Positions 26,481-36,206 are shown, counted from the first letter of the stretch. The stretch is DNA of 64,000 nucleotides from Duncaniella muricolitica (GCA_025808375.1 CP061009.1:3906001-3970000); one strand, 5' to 3'. The notes: a model not told the origin generated them from the letters alone. Made by a program: numbers and translations.

Positions 26481-28391
26481 ATGTTAAAACAAAAACGCAT
26501 TCTGACCATCGCATCGCTCTCGATGACGCTCGCCCTGCTTTCAGGCATGGGCGCATCGGCACAGCAGCAACCCGACTACACCCAACCGCTCTCCGACGAC
26601 CGTTTTGAGGAGGAATTTAAAGACTACCGCACCGTCTATGAGGACTCCTCGCTCTATGTGCTCCCCACCACCCACGAGACACGCAAGGAAAATCTCGCGC
26701 CCTATCAGGTGGTAACCAACACATTCGGCAAAAACTGGTTTGCCTTCGCCACGGCCGGCTACCACACCTTCCGCGGCGACAACGCCAGGGCCGGCTCGTT
26801 CTGGAAGACCTGCTCGCCCGACTTCAGCATAGGCATAGGCAAATGGTTCACCCCCGGCCTCGCCCTTAAAATCGAGTTTATCCGCTCCGAGTCGCGCGGC
26901 TACACCGACTGGATGACCGGCCACTATGGCTACGGCGACCCCTTCATAGGCAAGGACGGCGAGCCCTACCGCTGCATGAAGACCCGCTGGTGGGACATCT
27001 CGGCCTCGGCCATCCTCAACCTCTCGCGCCTCTTCCTGGGCTATGAGGGCTACAACAGTCCGCGGCTCATGAACCAGTTCATGCTCGCGGCCGGCATCGG
27101 CGGCGTGCACCACCTCGGCTACGGCCACTCCTACGGCTCCGACAACGAGTGGAGCGGCCACCTCGAACTGCAATACTCGCGCTTCTTCACTCGCTCCAAA
27201 AAGATTTCGCTCGACCTCAAGGCCCGAGGCATATTCTATCAGTCCAACTTTGACCTCCAGTACGGACAAGGCAACACCGCCAACCAGAAGTGGGACTGCA
27301 ACCTCGGCATCGACGTTGGCTTCACCTTCTATCTCGACCGCAAGCGCGACCGCGGATGGAAGATGTCGTCGACCCACACCTACACCCGCGACTACTCCGA
27401 ACGACGCTACCGCAAAGTGCTGGCCAAAGAGATTGAGGTCGAGGGCAACAAGTGGAACGAAATCACATTCTACGTCTTCTATCCCAACAACTACTCAGGC
27501 CGCAACGATGCCCCCCAGATAGCCGGAGCCGAGGTCAACGCCATCGACTATCTCACCGCCGGCCTTTATACACAGAAACGCTACACCGACAACACCGACG
27601 TGGCCCAGGGTCTGCTCAAAGGCTCCTCACTCTCGCGCCTCAACACCCGCGACATACCCACCGAACCGGCCAACTCCGTGCTCGCCCTCGACGAATATCC
27701 GCGCGGCTACGAGATGGGCGAAGGACCTATCTCGCTCTCCAACCACATCGACTCGCTGGTCAGCTTCCGCCAGAAAGCCGGCTACTACTATGCCCCAATC
27801 TATGGCGACAAGCACCTGTGGCACTACCGTATCGACGACGCCACGCTCGACCAGAAACTCCTCTCTGAGCAAAACTACTACGAGACCAACACCTACGGCC
27901 TCAACGCCAAGCACGGCCTCGAGGTGATACGCTCCAACTTTGACACACCCGAAAACGAGTTTCTCGTCTCGCTCGCCGACATGTATGCCGCCCTCAACAC
28001 CAACGAAGGCCACATAGCCGAGCATGCCGACGAAGCCACCGTGCAGCAGATACGCGACATCATCGACTCGGGCGTCATAACGGCAATCCATGTCGAGGGT
28101 CTCGCCACAAGTCAGGACAACTACACCGGCCCAAATGCCCGTGAAGTAGGCCTCAACCGCAACTGGGCTCTCTCCGAAAACCGTGCCAACACCGTCATCG
28201 CATGGCTCAAGCAGTATGGCAAATTCCGCGACATCGACTCCAAGACCTATCGCGTCAACTCGTTCAAGAACGCCGTCGGCGGCATCGGCATAGTCGACGA
28301 CCCATCGACCCGCGGCCTCAACGCCAAACTCAACCGCTGCGTAAAGGTGCACATCCAGTATATGACACCCCCCAAGGGACGACGCAATTGA
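26481..28391 (+). CDS. Outer membrane protein with C-terminal OmpA-like domain
   Basis: A protein of 636 residues with a signal peptide (MLKQKRILTIASLSMTLALL, cleavage after about GASA). The middle (about 80-300) has alternating aromatic strands such as WFAFATAGYHTFRG and LGYEGYNS, as in an eight-stranded or larger barrel. A C-terminal peptidoglycan-binding OmpA-like region is seen at VITAIHVEGLATSQDNY (about 532-548) and LNRNWALSENRANTVIAWL (about 557-575). It closes the polysaccharide locus, 90 bases after the dehydratase. It may anchor the capsule zone to the cell wall, but that is inference. Confidence 0.8.
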   Translation: MLKQKRILTIASLSMTLALLSGMGASAQQQPDYTQPLSDDRFEEEFKDYRTVYEDSSLYVLPTTHETRKENLAPYQVVTNTFGKNWFAFATAGYHTFRGDNARAGSFWKTCSPDFSIGIGKWFTPGLALKIEFIRSESRGYTDWMTGHYGYGDPFIGKDGEPYRCMKTRWWDISASAILNLSRLFLGYEGYNSPRLMNQFMLAAGIGGVHHLGYGHSYGSDNEWSGHLELQYSRFFTRSKKISLDLKARGIFYQSNFDLQYGQGNTANQKWDCNLGIDVGFTFYLDRKRDRGWKMSSTHTYTRDYSERRYRKVLAKEIEVEGNKWNEITFYVFYPNNYSGRNDAPQIAGAEVNAIDYLTAGLYTQKRYTDNTDVAQGLLKGSSLSRLNTRDIPTEPANSVLALDEYPRGYEMGEGPISLSNHIDSLVSFRQKAGYYYAPIYGDKHLWHYRIDDATLDQKLLSEQNYYETNTYGLNAKHGLEVIRSNFDTPENEFLVSLADMYAALNTNEGHIAEHADEATVQQIRDIIDSGVITAIHVEGLATSQDNYTGPNAREVGLNRNWALSENRANTVIAWLKQYGKFRDIDSKTYRVNSFKNAVGGIGIVDDPSTRGLNAKLNRCVKVHIQYMTPPKGRRN

Positions 28392-28625
28392 GAGTTGAAA
28401 GTTTAAAGTTGAAAGTTTAAGGGAGTTTATAGTTTAGGTTTCCTGCCCCGCCCATCTGAGGGCTCTCCCTCCACTCCTCATCCTTGCTCTATCCTAACCA
28501 CCTAAATATCTATATATCACGGCGTGAGCCGTCACAGCTACTATCTATAATTATACCTTCGGCCCCTTTGAAGCCCGGCATTCAGTCATAGTCTATCCAT
28601 AAGCCGGGCCAACGGGGTTACAACC
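28392..28625. other. Intergenic region after the capsule locus
   Basis: No gene is seen. It begins with two copies of the dispersed motif GTTGAAAGTTTAA (about 28395 and 28409) and then low-complexity pyrimidine-rich sequence leading to the terminator at 28626. Confidence 0.6.
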
Positions 28626-28687
28626 TGCAGGGGTGTTTTTGCCAGACCGGCGCAGCGCGCGCATGTCCTGACAAAAACACCCCTGCA
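28626..28687. terminator. Bidirectional terminator
   Basis: TGCAGGGGTGTTTTTG (28626-28641) pairs perfectly with 28672-28687 across a 30-base loop. It lies between the convergent OmpA-like gene and the lipoprotein gene. Confidence 0.75.
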
Positions 28688-28718
28688 ATATCTATCCCCA
28701 AATAGCACCCTCAGACAT

Positions 28719-29567
28719 TCATTCCCATAAATCATCCCAACGATTGTCGGGATCCGGAGTCTGATAATTTAACTCTATCTTATCACTGAATCCCCCGGTG
28801 ATTTCAATTACCTTGCCTCCACTTGCTGGAATGCCATTGGGATAACCGATTGATTCGTCACCGTGATATACGACCCGCACCGCGTTATCAACGCCAACCC
28901 CACAAGGGAGCGTCACCGATGTCAAGCCGTTCTGAGGTATATCGACGCTTTCCGACACATGCCATATGCTTACGTCATTCCAAGGATTACGGTCATCGAG
29001 CAGATAGCCTTCGACTTTTAGATACTGAAACATACCTCTGACAGCATATGTACCGTTCAGCACAGGTATACCGTCATTATGCACCGTGACATCGACAAGC
29101 CTTCGGTGTGGGATTGTAAAGTCACATTTTATTGTACTTCCGCTCCATTCATTTTTGAAGGCAGTGAAACCATAGTCGAGTCGTTCGGCAATGATATAGT
29201 CATCCTGAGAAAGGACCGAAAAATCTGCTGAAAACACATATCCGCTGCTTGCTCCCTGACTTTCATTATCAGCCTCAAAGAATATCTTGTAAAATCCCGA
29301 TTTATCGGTTGTGCCCTTGGCTTTGTGAATGACAGATGAGCCGAGTATCCCCGCGACTTTGAAATCGACCGACACAGGTATGCCCGACAGAGGCGTACCG
29401 TCAGGAGTTTTTACATATCCGGTCAGGATGGTGCTTGTCTCGGTGGGCTGCGCAATAAAATCGTCGTTCTCCCTGTCACAACTTGTGATAATAAAAGACA
29501 GCGATAAAAGTATCGTTATTACAGGCTGATGTTTAAACCGAAGACATATAGCTTTTAATAAATCCAT
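28719..29567 (-). CDS. Lipoprotein with carboxypeptidase-regulatory-like N-terminal domain
   Basis: A protein of 282 residues from the ATG at 29567 (MDLLKAICLRF), chosen because it gives a lipoprotein signal ending LLSLSFIITSC (Cys about 30). The longer frame from 29624 starts inside the promoter. TGYVKTPDGTPLSGIPVSVD (about 49-68) is a CarboxypepD_reg-like strand pattern common in Bacteroidetes surface lipoproteins. The rest is rich in predicted beta-strands with no recognised domain. It is monocistronic, with a good promoter at 29652-29622 and a terminator at 28626-28687. The function is unknown. Confidence 0.75.
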   Translation of the reverse strand: MDLLKAICLRFKHQPVITILLSLSFIITSCDRENDDFIAQPTETSTILTGYVKTPDGTPLSGIPVSVDFKVAGILGSSVIHKAKGTTDKSGFYKIFFEADNESQGASSGYVFSADFSVLSQDDYIIAERLDYGFTAFKNEWSGSTIKCDFTIPHRRLVDVTVHNDGIPVLNGTYAVRGMFQYLKVEGYLLDDRNPWNDVSIWHVSESVDIPQNGLTSVTLPCGVGVDNAVRVVYHGDESIGYPNGIPASGGKVIEITGGFSDKIELNYQTPDPDNRWDDLWE

Positions 29568-29621
29568 GTGTATAATATTTAAGTTGTTGATAGTTCCGGC
29601 CTGACGATGCCGGCCCATATG

Positions 29622-29652
29622 CAAAGTTAGTCACAGCAGCCGGAATACCAAA
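29622..29652 (-). promoter_or_regulatory. Promoter of the lipoprotein gene
   Basis: On the minus strand TTTG (29652-29649), a 19-base spacer and TAACTTTG (29629-29622) form a complete Bacteroidetes promoter about 55 bases before the ATG at 29567. This also supports the shorter start. Confidence 0.7.
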
Positions 29653-29819
29653 CTATTTTATCTTAAAAAAATCGGGGCAAACTGAAATTTCGGTGCATCA
29701 TAGCTCAATGCCCGCCACAATTCTACCGGACCGACGCGTCCGACAGGACGCAGATTATATCTTAAATCACCTTAAATCCACACGGGGTAGGTTAATCCCG
29801 GTTAATCACTTGGCTTTTT

Positions 29820-29850
29820 TTTGCAGATATAGATTATTTTCGTACCTTTG
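29820..29850 (+). promoter_or_regulatory. Promoter of the PFOR gene
   Basis: TTTG at 29820-29823, 19 bases, TACCTTTG at 29843-29850: a complete -33/-7 pair, giving a leader of about 105 bases. The divergent gap between this gene and the lipoprotein (29568-29959) otherwise holds a small hairpin GCGTCC-GACA-GGACGC at about 29736-29751 and no gene. Confidence 0.7.
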
Positions 29851-29959
29851 CGCGGGGTATTCCCAGCCGGAGCAGGCACGGAATCAACTCCGCGTCAACC
29901 AAATGCTAATACCTCACTGACAGTACAGAAAAACAATACATTATTTCTATAATATCACT

Positions 29960-32900
29960 ATGAGCAAAGAAAAAAAATTCTTGACTTGTGATGGCAACCA
30001 GGCAGCCGCCCACGTGAGCTACATGTTCTCGGAAGTAGCAGCCATTTACCCCATCACCCCGTCGTCGACCATGGCTGAATACGTTGACGAATGGGCAGCA
30101 GCAGGCCGCAAAAACATCTTCGGAGAGACCGTTCTCGTGCAGGAAATGCAGAGCGAAGGTGGTGCAGCCGGTGCCGTACACGGCTCACTCCAGGCCGGTG
30201 CACTCACCACTACCTACACCGCATCGCAGGGTCTCCTCCTGATGATTCCCAATATGTACAAGATTGCCGGTGAGTTACTCCCCTGCGTGTTCCACGTATC
30301 GGCCCGTACACTCGCCAGCCACGCCCTCTCAATCTTCGGTGACCACCAGGACGTGATGTCATGCCGCCAGACAGGCTTCGCCATGCTGGCCGAAGGCTCC
30401 GTACAGGAGGTTATGGACCTCGCAGGTGTAGCCCACCTCGCCACCCTCAAGAGCCGTGTGCCCTTCCTCAACTTCTTTGACGGTTTCCGCACATCGCACG
30501 AAATCCAGAAGATCGAGGCCATGGACCAGGACGACCTCGCTCCCCTGGTGGACCAGCAGGCTCTTGCCGACTTCCGCGCACGTGCCCTCAACCCCGCCAA
30601 CCCCGTAGCACGCGGTATGGCCGAGAACGGTGACGTATTCTTCCAGCACCGCGAGGCTTGCAACGAATACTACAACCGTGTCCCCGAAATCGTAGAGGAC
30701 TATATGAAGGAAATCACCCGCATCACCGGTCGTGAATATCACCTCTTCAACTACTACGGAGCCGAGGACGCCGAGCGCGTAATCATCGCCATGGGTTCAG
30801 TGACCCAGGCCGCTCAGGAAGCCATCGACCACCTCGTAGCCAACGGCGAGAAGGTAGGTCTCGTGTCGGTACACCTCTACCGTCCCTTCTCGGCCAAGCA
30901 CTTCCTCGCTGCAGTGCCCAAGACTGCCAAGCGCATCGCAGTGCTCGACCGCACCAAGGAGCCCGGCGCAAACGGCGAGCCCCTCTATCTCGACGTGCGT
31001 GACTGCTTCTACGGTCAGGAGAACGCTCCCCTTATCGTCGGCGGCCGCTACGGTCTCGCTTCCAAGGATACCACTCCCGCCCAGATCATCGCAGTGTTCG
31101 AGAACCTCGCTCTCCCCACTCCCAAGGATCACTTCACCCTCGGCATCATCGACGACGTTACCTTCACCTCACTTCCCCCGAAGGAGGAGATCGCACTCGG
31201 CGGCGAGAGCACTTTCGAGGCTAAGTTCTACGGTCTCGGTGCCGACGGTACTGTAGGTGCCAACAAGAACTCCGTGAAGATCATCGGTGACAACACCAAC
31301 AAATATTGCCAAGCTTACTTCGCTTACGACTCCAAGAAGTCGGGCGGCTTCACCTGCTCACACCTCCGCTTCGGTGACGACCCCATCCGTTCGACCTATC
31401 TCGTGACCACCCCCAACTTCGTGGCATGTCACGTTCAGGCCTACCTCCACATGTATGACGTCACCCGCGGTCTGCGCAAGGGCGGCACATTCCTTCTCAA
31501 CACCATCTGGGAAGGCGAAGAGCTGGCCAAGAACCTCCCCAACAAGCTCAAGAAATACTTTGCTGACAACGACATCAAGGTATACTATATCAACGCTACC
31601 AAGATTGCCCAGGAGATCGGTCTCGGCAACCGCACCAACACCATTCTCCAGAGCGCGTTCTTCCGCATCACCGAGGTAATCCCCGTAGACCTCGCCGTAG
31701 AGCAGATGAAGAAGTTCATCGTCAAGAGCTACGGCAAGAAGGGTCAGGACGTCGTTGACAAGAACTACGCAGCCGTTGACCGCGGCGGCGAGTACAAGCA
31801 GCTCCCCGTCGACGCTGCATGGAGCAACCTCCAGCCCGAGGCCCCCGCTGCCAACAACGATCCCGAATTTATCAACAACATCGTACGTCCCATCAACGCT
31901 CAGGACGGCGACCTCCTCAAAGTCAGCGACTTCGTAGGCCGCGAGGACGGCACCTGGGAACAGGGCACCGCAGCTTATGAGAAGCGTGGCGTTGCAGCCT
32001 TCGTGCCCGAATGGCTCGAGGAGAACTGTATCCAGTGTAACTTCTGCGCCTATGTATGTCCTCACGCCGCCATCCGTCCCTTCGTGCTCGACGCCGACGA
32101 AATGGCAGCCGCTCCCTTCGGCGAAGACGCTACAATCCCCGCCATCGGCAAGCAGTTCACCGGCATGCGCTTCCTCCAGAGCGTAGACGTGCTCGACTGT
32201 CTCGGCTGTAACAACTGTGTGGCTGTATGTCCCGGCAAGAAGGGCGTGAAGGCTCTCGCCATGAAGCCCCTCGAGACTCAGCTCGACGTTCAGAAAGAGT
32301 GGGATTACTGCGTGGCCAAGGTCGCTTCCAAGCAGCACCTCGTCGACATCAAGTCGACCGTCAAGAACTCTCAGTTCGCTACTCCGCTCTTTGAGTTCTC
32401 CGGCGCATGCTCGGGTTGCGGTGAGACTCCCTATGTCAAGCTCATCTCGCAGCTCTTCGGCGACCACGAAATCGTGGCCAACGCTACCGGCTGCTCGTCA
32501 ATCTACTCCGGCTCCGTACCCTCTACCCCCTACACCAAGAACGCCAAGGGCGAAGGTGTGGCATGGGCCAACTCGCTCTTCGAGGACTTCGCAGAGTTTG
32601 GTCTCGGCATGAGCATCGCACACGAGAAGCTCCAGATGCGCGTAGCCGCCTACATGCAGGCCGCTCTCGAGTGTGACAAGTGCAGCTCCGACATCAAGGC
32701 TCTCGCCCAGCAGTGGCTCGACAACCGCAACGACGTTGCCGCCACCAAGGAAGTAGCCGAGAAGATCGTACCTCTCTGCGAGGCTTGCGGATGTGACGTA
32801 TGCAAGGGCATCCTCTCCGTCAAGGAGCACATCGCCAACCGTTCGCAGTGGATCATCGCCGGCGACGGTGCCGCATATGACATCGGCTTCGGCGGTCTCG

Positions 32901-33514
32901 ACCACGTACTCGCTTCGGGCAAGAACGTCAACGTACTCGTAGTCGACACCGAGGTTTACTCCAACACCGGCGGTCAGGCCTCCAAGGCTACCCCCGTGGG
33001 CGCAATCGCCAAGTTTGCCGCTGCCGGCAAGCGTGTACGCAAGAAGGACCTCGGCCTCATCGCCTCGACCTACGGTTACGTATACGTGGCACAGATCGCC
33101 ATGGGTGCCGACAATGCTCAGACCCTCAAGGCCATCCGCGAGGCTGAGGCTTATGACGGTCCCTCGATCATCATCGCCTACGCTCCCTGTATCAACCACG
33201 GCATCCGCACAGGCATGGGCCACGCTCAGGAAGAGCAGAAGGCAGCCGTTGAGTGTGGCTACTGGCACCTCTGGCGTTACAACCCCGCTCTCGAGGATGA
33301 AGGCAAGAACCCCTTCACTCTCGACTCGAAGACTCCCGACTGGGATAAGTTTGAGGACTTCCTCAAGGGTGAGGTACGTTACGCATCAGTAATGAAGCAG
33401 TATCCCGCCGAAGCAGCCGAGCTCTTCGCAGCAGCCAAGGCCAACGCCCAGTGGCGTTACAACAACTACCTCCGCCTCTCCAAGCAGCAGTGGGGTGTAG
33501 AGCCTGAGGCTTAA
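29960..33514 (+). CDS. nifJ: Pyruvate:ferredoxin (flavodoxin) oxidoreductase
   Basis: A single-chain PFOR of 1184 residues that converts pyruvate and CoA to acetyl-CoA and CO2, passing electrons to ferredoxin in anaerobic metabolism. Domain I/II lie at the N-terminus (AAHVSYMFSEVAAIYPITPS, about 14-33). Two 4Fe-4S clusters are bound by CIQCNFCAYVCPHAA (about 691) and CLGCNNCVAVCPGKKG (about 746). A further cluster ligand CSGCGE is near 817. The TPP domain has GDGAAYDIGFGGLDHVL (about 971) and VYSNTGGQASKATP (about 996). Length is normal. Codon use is strongly biased (GTAC, CTC, AAG), as in highly expressed genes. Confidence 0.97.
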   Translation: MSKEKKFLTCDGNQAAAHVSYMFSEVAAIYPITPSSTMAEYVDEWAAAGRKNIFGETVLVQEMQSEGGAAGAVHGSLQAGALTTTYTASQGLLLMIPNMYKIAGELLPCVFHVSARTLASHALSIFGDHQDVMSCRQTGFAMLAEGSVQEVMDLAGVAHLATLKSRVPFLNFFDGFRTSHEIQKIEAMDQDDLAPLVDQQALADFRARALNPANPVARGMAENGDVFFQHREACNEYYNRVPEIVEDYMKEITRITGREYHLFNYYGAEDAERVIIAMGSVTQAAQEAIDHLVANGEKVGLVSVHLYRPFSAKHFLAAVPKTAKRIAVLDRTKEPGANGEPLYLDVRDCFYGQENAPLIVGGRYGLASKDTTPAQIIAVFENLALPTPKDHFTLGIIDDVTFTSLPPKEEIALGGESTFEAKFYGLGADGTVGANKNSVKIIGDNTNKYCQAYFAYDSKKSGGFTCSHLRFGDDPIRSTYLVTTPNFVACHVQAYLHMYDVTRGLRKGGTFLLNTIWEGEELAKNLPNKLKKYFADNDIKVYYINATKIAQEIGLGNRTNTILQSAFFRITEVIPVDLAVEQMKKFIVKSYGKKGQDVVDKNYAAVDRGGEYKQLPVDAAWSNLQPEAPAANNDPEFINNIVRPINAQDGDLLKVSDFVGREDGTWEQGTAAYEKRGVAAFVPEWLEENCIQCNFCAYVCPHAAIRPFVLDADEMAAAPFGEDATIPAIGKQFTGMRFLQSVDVLDCLGCNNCVAVCPGKKGVKALAMKPLETQLDVQKEWDYCVAKVASKQHLVDIKSTVKNSQFATPLFEFSGACSGCGETPYVKLISQLFGDHEIVANATGCSSIYSGSVPSTPYTKNAKGEGVAWANSLFEDFAEFGLGMSIAHEKLQMRVAAYMQAALECDKCSSDIKALAQQWLDNRNDVAATKEVAEKIVPLCEACGCDVCKGILSVKEHIANRSQWIIAGDGAAYDIGFGGLDHVLASGKNVNVLVVDTEVYSNTGGQASKATPVGAIAKFAAAGKRVRKKDLGLIASTYGYVYVAQIAMGADNAQTLKAIREAEAYDGPSIIIAYAPCINHGIRTGMGHAQEEQKAAVECGYWHLWRYNPALEDEGKNPFTLDSKTPDWDKFEDFLKGEVRYASVMKQYPAEAAELFAAAKANAQWRYNNYLRLSKQQWGVEPEA

Positions 33515-33571
33515 TTGAAAGTTTACAAAGTATAGAGTTTAAAGTTTAGACTTATATACGACACGCCTACC

Positions 33572-33605
33572 GGGGCCGGGCCATATTATGGCTCGGCCCC
33601 TTTTA
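33572..33605 (+). terminator. Intrinsic terminator after PFOR
   Basis: GGGGCCGGGCCA and TGGCTCGGCCCC pair (one G-T step) around TATTA and run into TTTTATT. It lies 58 bases after the PFOR stop. Confidence 0.8.
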
Positions 33606-33627
33606 TTGCAACCTCGCCCGCTATCCC

Positions 33628-33658
33628 TTGATTTGCAACAAAAAATTACCTACTTTTG
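33628..33658 (+). promoter_or_regulatory. Promoter of the SIS-PfkB-TPR unit
   Basis: TTG at 33628-33630, a 20-base spacer and TACTTTTG at 33651-33658 match the Bacteroidetes promoter pattern, 28 bases before the ATG at 33686. Confidence 0.6.
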
Positions 33659-33685
33659 TAATCTAATCAACCAACCTCAACTATC

Positions 33686-34297
33686 ATGACCATTCAGGAG
33701 TCGATGCACGACATATTACAGCGCGAAGCCCGGGCTCTTCTTTCCATCCCCTACACACCCGACTATGACCGCGCCGTAGAGTTGATAATCGAATATGTAC
33801 ACCGCCGCGGAGGCAAACTCGTCACCGCCGGAATGGGCAAGGCCGGACAGATAGCCATGAACATCGCCACCACCTTCTCCTCGACCGGCACCCCGGCTGT
33901 CAACCTCCACCCCAGCGAGGCACAGCACGGCGACCTCGGTGTGCTCCAGCCCAACGACGTGATGCTGCTCATCTCCAACTCGGGACGCACACGCGAAGTG
34001 CTCGAACTCGTCACCCTGGCCAAGAACCTCTATCCCGGCATACCGCTCATCGGCATCACCGGCAATCCCGAGAGTGAACTAACCCGCCTCACGGACGTTA
34101 CACTCTTGACAGGGGGTGCGCCCGAAGTGTGTCCGCTCGGGCTGACTCCCACCACCTCGACCACGGTCATGACCGTCATCGGCGACATACTCGTGGTCAA
34201 CGTCACGCGTCTCATCGGCTTCACCACCGAAGAGTATGCCAAACGTCACCACGGAGGCTATCTCGGCCACAAGTCACGCAAAGAAACAGGTTTCTAA
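33686..34297 (+). CDS. SIS-domain sugar isomerase, KdsD/GutQ-like without CBS domains
   Basis: A cytoplasmic protein of 203 residues that is a single SIS domain. It has the signatures of arabinose-5-phosphate isomerases: TAGMGKAGQIAMNIATTFSS (about 46-65), HPSEAQHGDLGVL (about 77), ISNSGRTREVLEL (about 96) and CPLGLTPTTSTTVM (about 149). Full KdsD enzymes are about 320 residues and carry two C-terminal CBS domains, which are missing here, as in some KdsD paralogues. The role could be making Ara5P for KDO or a related isomerisation. It starts a likely three-gene unit with a degenerate PfkB and a TPR protein. Confidence 0.85.
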   Translation: MTIQESMHDILQREARALLSIPYTPDYDRAVELIIEYVHRRGGKLVTAGMGKAGQIAMNIATTFSSTGTPAVNLHPSEAQHGDLGVLQPNDVMLLISNSGRTREVLELVTLAKNLYPGIPLIGITGNPESELTRLTDVTLLTGGAPEVCPLGLTPTTSTTVMTVIGDILVVNVTRLIGFTTEEYAKRHHGGYLGHKSRKETGF

Positions 34298-34308
34298 AAC
34301 CACCTCAT

Positions 34309-35163
34309 ATGAACAAAGCAATCTATATCGGTGAACTGACGCTCAACGTCTCGCTCGCGCCCGACGGCAACGCCACCACACGCGTAGGCGACCGCGCCGT
34401 GGCCGCCGCTATGCTCGATGCCCGGATGGGCGTCGACACCATGTTTGTAGGCGAAGCCTCGGCCGACACCGTGGGCGACCATATAGTCGACACCCTCGGT
34501 CGCTCACACGTCGACACCTCGGCTATCGACCGTTTCACCGAAGGGGCGAGCCCCGTCAGGATTGCATCCGCGGCCGTCTCGGACGATGACAGCCGCGCCG
34601 TGCTCCACGCCGCCTATCCCGGCGAGCCGGTCAATCCCGTGTGGCCCCGTGTCAACGAAGGCGACGTCATGGTCTACGGCTCCTACATGGCCATCGACAA
34701 GCGCAACCATAAGTCGGTCATGGAACTGGTGAGCCACGCCCGTGCCCGCAAGGCCGAGACTGTCTATCTCCCCTACTTCGACCTCAACCTCGTGCCGCGC
34801 ATCACACGCATCATGCCCGAAGTGTGGGAATGTCTTGAGCAGGCATCACTCATCATAGCCTCCGTCGACGACATCGCGGCCCTCTTCCCGGGCGAGACTC
34901 CGGCCGATGCATTCCGCGCCCACATGCTGTTTTACTGCCGCCGCTGTCTCGTGCTCGACTATGCGGCGATGGGCATGCAGTTTTTTGACGGCGACTCGTC
35001 ATGGACACTCAAGTGTCACCCCACGGCCGACGACCGTTTCCACTGGACTTCCGCAGCCATAGCCGGAGCCGTGCGCGCCCTCACCGAAGGCGTCACCGAC
35101 CCCGACGACATCATGGCCAAGGCCAACGAGACCGCCCACTCGATACTCTCGGAAAAAATTTAA
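34309..35163 (+). CDS. PfkB-like carbohydrate kinase homologue lacking the catalytic motif
   Basis: A protein of 284 residues beginning at ATG 34309 (MNKAIYIGELTLNVSL); the frame is open back to 34129 but that part overlaps the SIS gene. The N-terminal ribokinase-like pattern is clear: AVAAAMLDARMGVDTMFVGE (about 30-49), then VGDHIVDTLGRSHVDTS. The C-terminal ATP/catalytic motif DTxGAGD, expected near residue 255, is replaced by FHWTSAAIAGAVRALTEG, which lacks both the glycines and the catalytic Asp. It may bind a sugar without phosphorylating it. It lies 11 bases after the SIS gene, a small-sugar-phosphate context. Confidence 0.75.
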   Translation: MNKAIYIGELTLNVSLAPDGNATTRVGDRAVAAAMLDARMGVDTMFVGEASADTVGDHIVDTLGRSHVDTSAIDRFTEGASPVRIASAAVSDDDSRAVLHAAYPGEPVNPVWPRVNEGDVMVYGSYMAIDKRNHKSVMELVSHARARKAETVYLPYFDLNLVPRITRIMPEVWECLEQASLIIASVDDIAALFPGETPADAFRAHMLFYCRRCLVLDYAAMGMQFFDGDSSWTLKCHPTADDRFHWTSAAIAGAVRALTEGVTDPDDIMAKANETAHSILSEKI

Positions 35164-35186
35164 TCCCCCCCAAAAAATCACTCCCG

Positions 35187-36206
35187 ATGAAGCCCCTCTC
35201 AATCGAATCAGTATTCCTGCCCCCCACGGCCGACATTGCCCCGCTGCAAAAGCGCGTCAAGCGCAGCCGCGGAGCCGCCGACACGCTCGCGGCTTTACAG
35301 GAAGCCGACTTCAACACCGCATATGACTACCTGCGCATCTACGGTGCCGAGATGGTGGCCCACGGCGAGACCGACAAAGCAGTCGAGACACTCACTGCCA
35401 TAACCGACTGCATCACCGCACTCCCCTCGCCGGCCGAAGGCCTTACACTCGACCTTCACGCTGCAATCATGCAGATACTCACAGCCCTCTACATCGAGAT
35501 GGCCGACATGGACCACGCTGCCGTCTCGGCAGCCGGTGCGCTCAACCTGCTCGCACAGCAGCCCCGCCGCAAAGACCAGGCCTATCTCCAGGTACTCGGA
35601 TGTCTGCTCTACGACATAGCATTTCTCCACAGCGAACGACGCGAGTACAAACAGGCCGAGCGCGAGATGGAAAAGTCAATCAAAATTTTCGAGCGTCTGG
35701 CCAAGACCGACCCCGACCGCTATGCACCGGCCCACGTGATGTCGCTCAACGGCGCGACTTCGGTCTACCGCAACCGTGTGAAGCAGGCCGAGCTCCTCGC
35801 CCACTATCAGGCCGCGACTTCGGCCTATCTCCAGATGGTCAACGCCGGAGTGGAGGATGCGGCCACACGACTGGTCGACTCGCTCACCGACGAGGGCGAC
35901 ACGCTCGCACGCATGGGCCGTCACCGCGAGGCTCTGCAATATTATTCGCGCGCGCTGAAATATCTCACACGTCTCGAGCCGGAATTTACGCTCCGCCAGC
36001 TCTGTCTCTCCATATCGCTGGGCGAGTCAATGCTCCATGTCAACGCCATGCGCGACAAGGGTGTGCACCTGCTCAACACTATGCTCCACAAGGCCACCAA
36101 AATCAATGCTCTCGAGGAGCACCGCCGCATAGTCGACTCGCTCTACCGGGCCAAAAGCCGCTCGCTCGACATCCTCAGCCTCTGGCACAAAATCTTCCCA
36201 AGATAG
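35187..36206 (+). CDS. Tetratricopeptide-repeat-like protein
   Basis: A helical protein of 339 residues from ATG 35187 (MKPLSIESVFLPPTA); the open frame from 35001 lies in the previous gene. TPR-like helical pairs recur, for example DFNTAYDYLRIYGAEMVAHG (about 40), YDIAFLHSERREYKQAEREM (about 143) and DTLARMGRHREALQYYSRAL (about 237). No signal peptide is seen, so it is probably cytoplasmic. It lies 23 bases after the PfkB-like gene and is the last gene of that unit. The function is unknown; a scaffold role for the SIS/PfkB pair is speculative. Confidence 0.65.
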   Translation: MKPLSIESVFLPPTADIAPLQKRVKRSRGAADTLAALQEADFNTAYDYLRIYGAEMVAHGETDKAVETLTAITDCITALPSPAEGLTLDLHAAIMQILTALYIEMADMDHAAVSAAGALNLLAQQPRRKDQAYLQVLGCLLYDIAFLHSERREYKQAEREMEKSIKIFERLAKTDPDRYAPAHVMSLNGATSVYRNRVKQAELLAHYQAATSAYLQMVNAGVEDAATRLVDSLTDEGDTLARMGRHREALQYYSRALKYLTRLEPEFTLRQLCLSISLGESMLHVNAMRDKGVHLLNTMLHKATKINALEEHRRIVDSLYRAKSRSLDILSLWHKIFPR

